Shown here: piece after piece, positions 62,601-64,000 of the stretch
How the letters are laid out: the number at the start of each line of letters is the position of its first letter
Position numbering within the stretch: the stretch's first letter is position 1
Source: Schistosoma mansoni
Lineage: Eukaryota > Platyhelminthes > Trematoda > Strigeidida > Schistosomatidae
Assembly (NCBI RefSeq): GCF_000237925.1
Contig: NC_031498.1
Coordinates: forward strand, 19,120,837 to 19,184,836
Length of the DNA stretch: 64,000 bases
Direction of reading: 5' to 3'
Position numbers and translations under genes: made by a program
The notes under the pieces: model-generated
The model's input: the letters and a program-made list of their open reading frames with translations, nothing else
Databases searched by the model: none
Told to the model about the DNA's origin: nothing

Positions 62601-63800
62601 CAGCCAATAGTTGCACTAATGCATCAAACCATAAAGGCCATTCTTCATGATTTAATAATGTTCGGATTGATAATTTACACTTTTCTGATCTAAAAAAAGT
62701 CAAAAAGGGATTCTAAATTAAATCCCTAAAAGAAAATATAGATTTGTAATACATAAAATCGATGTGTTGTAACGATAAATATTTTTTGTTTTCAATCTAA
62801 GTATGGAAATTATTCTGTAATGTAAATATAAGTATTAGATATGGTAAATAAATTACTCTTTATTGACGGTTATTGTATCAAAAGGAAACCATGTGTATTC
62901 TGTTTCCAGATTTATCACAGCTAAGGACTGTTATTTTAACTTATACTATTGATTATGAACATTTTCGGAAGCCAATAACAAGTATAATCACGAGTTAATC
63001 ATAAACAAAGATATACTGAAGAGTCAGTGAAAACCATGAAGAATTAGAAAACTATTTTCCTTTTATTTCAGTACTAAATAACACCCAATATTTTCAACTG
63101 TATATGATAAATAGCACAAAATCTGTAGGTCTTGTTCTGAGTATTCTTACAATTTAACCACTGGATCATGATTCAACCATCTATATTGTCCAACTGAAAT
63201 TCTCAGACTATACTGCACGATCTTCAATTCCCTCAATTCCTAACTCGTTCTATCCTAAGACCAAACGGATATTGAATACTCGTTAGTTTAGTTGTTTATA
63301 ATGAAAAAATTGAAGATGTAAATAGAAGAAATACATGAAAACTACACGCAATGGTATGCATACAAATTTATCCAGTTCACCCAAGTTATCTGGAATTTTG
63401 GCACTAGTTTCTTTTGCCAGTGGCAGAAATTAAGATTTTGCTTAAACAATAATGTTATTCAAAGCAAGTTAACATTTTCTAATATAATCAAAGTAAACTC
63501 ATTTAAAAAATTCTACGAATCTAAGAAATACCAACATAAACTGCTCCAATGTTCAATTACAAATTTCTGATAATCATTAATTTGTCTTAAACAAATCAAA
63601 GTAAATTGCTATTGTTTATTGATAATCTTACTCTGGGATTATAACTAACTCCACAACTTTGCCCAAAAAATCTGTGTATTCTGGTATTGCATCCAGTATT
63701 CGAAGTATAGAGATGAACAGTTGTTTTGCCACAAGCTTCTCCTTATTCGTTAAAATATCAGTTGATTGATTCGCATACAATGATTCAAGTATTAAAAGAC
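56631..63800 (-). CDS. Large multi-exon host gene, product unknown (partial)
   Basis: Minus-strand exons in coding order: 63800-63632, 62689-62588, 60603-59846, then 58132-58092, 56942-56863, 56797-56631. All have AG acceptors and GT donors. The first three join in phase (2, 2) into one frame: LFISILRILDAIPEYTDFLG, then LLNHEEWPLWFDALVQLLAE, then IWIRFKELKDQRLEEDESFH, WDHLFPSGYMPCGCLLPEPF, CGCSQEVWFELAYDIIRLPV, with Asn runs near the end. The last three also join in phase (2, 1) into SRIFKNIQNLRFVQHKDLFF, then MHKFLHANTTWISELIRSQR. Between the two blocks the phases differ (1 versus 0), so one exon of length 3n+2 is missing. The 41-bp exon 58132-58092 is the weakest. The protein is largely helical and looks like a HEAT-like or scaffold protein, but I cannot name it. 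Both ends are missing. Introns hold family B and C elements. Confidence 0.65.
57011..57285 (+). mobile_element. Family B SINE, fold-back copy
   Basis: Inverted segment from ribozyme to A box side (57011-about 57120), then a sense segment from just after the B box (atctcgcgaggcgggatcgt) through the ribozyme to the tail. The two halves form long inverted arms. Sense ribozyme core reads UUGAGGA and stem II is weakened, so activity is doubtful. Confidence 0.82.
57463..57600 (-). mobile_element. Family C SINE, diverged 3' part
   Basis: Matches the minus strand of the family C copy at 60667 (tctatcgatcaagttgtaat, then gagtacactatgttgggata, then tcaggagaccct). The ribozyme and promoter are not preserved. 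Confidence 0.5.
57808..58072. repeat. Fold-back repeat (possible MITE)
   Basis: Inverted arms at 57808-57907 and 57978-58072, about 80 percent identical by eye (shared words: gttatctatagaagaat and aagtggttattaaat), with a 70-bp spacer. No coding capacity. No clear target-site duplication. It lies in the intron next to the 58132-58092 exon. Confidence 0.7.
58440..58765 (+). mobile_element. Family B SINE, fold-back copy
   Basis: Inverted 3' segment (58440-about 58555), then a sense part: A box (cccattgatctagaggttta), B box (gagttcgagttcc), ribozyme and tail. Ribozyme core CUGAAGA with GAAAC changed to CAAUAC; probably dead. Confidence 0.78.
58780..59117. other. Gene-free stretch
   Basis: Intronic with respect to the minus-strand gene; nothing supported. 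Confidence 0.4.
59118..59245 (-). mobile_element. Solitary RTE LINE 5'-end fragment
   Basis: Minus-strand match to 9480-9600 of the near-complete LINE (gttggttttctacgggatgg; ccctcctcctttatccgggc). Only the GC-rich 5' region is present; there is no RT or tail. It can be mistaken for a coding exon because both strands stay open. Confidence 0.82.
60667..60965 (+). mobile_element. Family C SINE: tRNA-like promoter plus hammerhead
   Basis: A tRNA-like head with A box tagctcagtggtaacg (60681-60696) and B box gggatcgaatcc (60723-60734) is followed by a hammerhead (60769-60817). A 3' part (gttgaccacctccaaacacc and onward) recurs at 57463-57600. It cannot be a tRNA gene: the acceptor arm does not close and the ribozyme follows at once. 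The 3' boundary is uncertain. Confidence 0.78.
60769..60817 (+). ncRNA. Type I hammerhead ribozyme (family C)
   Basis: Core CUGACGA (60777-60783) and GAAAC (60798-60802), short CCCG segment, triplet GUC (60807-60809). Stem I is eight pairs, AAACCUUG with CAGGGUUU, including one G-U. Stem II is eroded (GUUCC..AACAC), which may reduce activity. Confidence 0.72.
61132..61439. other. Gene-free stretch (intron)
   Basis: Part of the long intron between exons 62588 and 60603; nothing else seen. Confidence 0.45.
61440..61565 (-). mobile_element. Family C SINE, ribozyme deleted
   Basis: Minus-strand copy of the tRNA-like head (agcagcccaatgataacgga, then gtgaagctgggtgat, then cagggagcattggttccccc). 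The sequence jumps from just before the ribozyme to just after it, so the hammerhead is lost. Confidence 0.65.
61566..62587. other. Gene-free stretch (intron)
   Basis: Intron of the minus-strand gene. 61880-61990 is more GC-rich (ctgctttagggcctctggag) and may be an unidentified repeat. Confidence 0.4.
62690..63631. other. Gene-free stretch (intron)
   Basis: Intron between the first two recognised exons of the minus-strand gene; nothing else seen. Confidence 0.5.
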
Positions 63801-63956
63801 CTAATTTGTAATTCCAGGCAGTTAACAACTGTTGAATTCATATTGGTCCGAGTAAAGAAGACAAGAGTGAAATTTTGCATTATTCAAAATATGATGAAAA
63901 AGTGCATAAAATGACTGAAATGTATTACACACAAATGAATAATAAGATTTCTAATT

Positions 63957-64000
63957 GATATCGTGAACCGATCAGTGTTAGACCTCTTTTGAAAACCTGG
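63957..64000 (-). mobile_element. Family B SINE, cut by the window end
   Basis: Minus-strand tail (gatatcgtgaaccgatcagt, then gaaaacctgg). The ribozyme would lie beyond base 64000. Confidence 0.7.

Overview
The window looks like blood-fluke (Schistosoma or a close relative) nuclear DNA. The sequence is strongly AT-rich with short GT-AG exons. It holds RTE-clade LINEs of the SR2/Perere-3 type and a 334-bp tRNA-like repeat carrying a type I hammerhead ribozyme, which matches the schistosome Sm-alpha repeat. This assignment rests on recall of those families, not on a search.

Host genes are few. A single-exon tristetraprolin-type CCCH zinc-finger protein lies at 14031-13210 on the minus strand. 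A three-exon Id-type HLH protein of 195 aa runs on the plus strand (28476-28700, 30187-30286, 32239-32501), with all splice phases agreeing. The right end (56631-63800, minus strand) holds at least six exons of a large protein I do not recognise. Converging on it from the left, 49391-53854 (plus strand) holds three phase-compatible exons of another unrecognised gene. Weaker exon candidates lie at 574-908, 4843-4927, 43029-43156 and 54501-54652.

Most of the rest is retroelement debris. LINE pieces lie at 1.8-2.8, 9.5-12.6, 16.3, 18.5-19.1, 24.4-26.0, 41.7-42.1 and 59.1 kb. The copy at 24.4-26.0 kb is the best preserved and has target-site duplications.

The most notable feature is a dense population of small elements in three sequence families. 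All share one design: a tRNA-like Pol III promoter (A and B boxes), then a compact type I hammerhead ribozyme with a four-base helix III segment before GUC, then a short tail. Family A (Sm-alpha-like) has about nine copies, family B (about 400-bp monomer) about twenty, and family C about three. Several are head-to-tail dimers. About half of the family B copies are preceded by an inverted copy of their own 3' end, giving fold-back structures; some insertions have clear 9-18 bp target-site duplications. Together this suggests SINEs copied from multimeric or self-cleaving RNA by LINE machinery, with frequent inversion during insertion.

A 200-N gap at 44184-44383 has on its right a 75-bp repeat of sequence found about 800 bp to its left, so assembly there is uncertain. 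No rRNA, CRISPR array, LTR element or functional tRNA gene was recognised.
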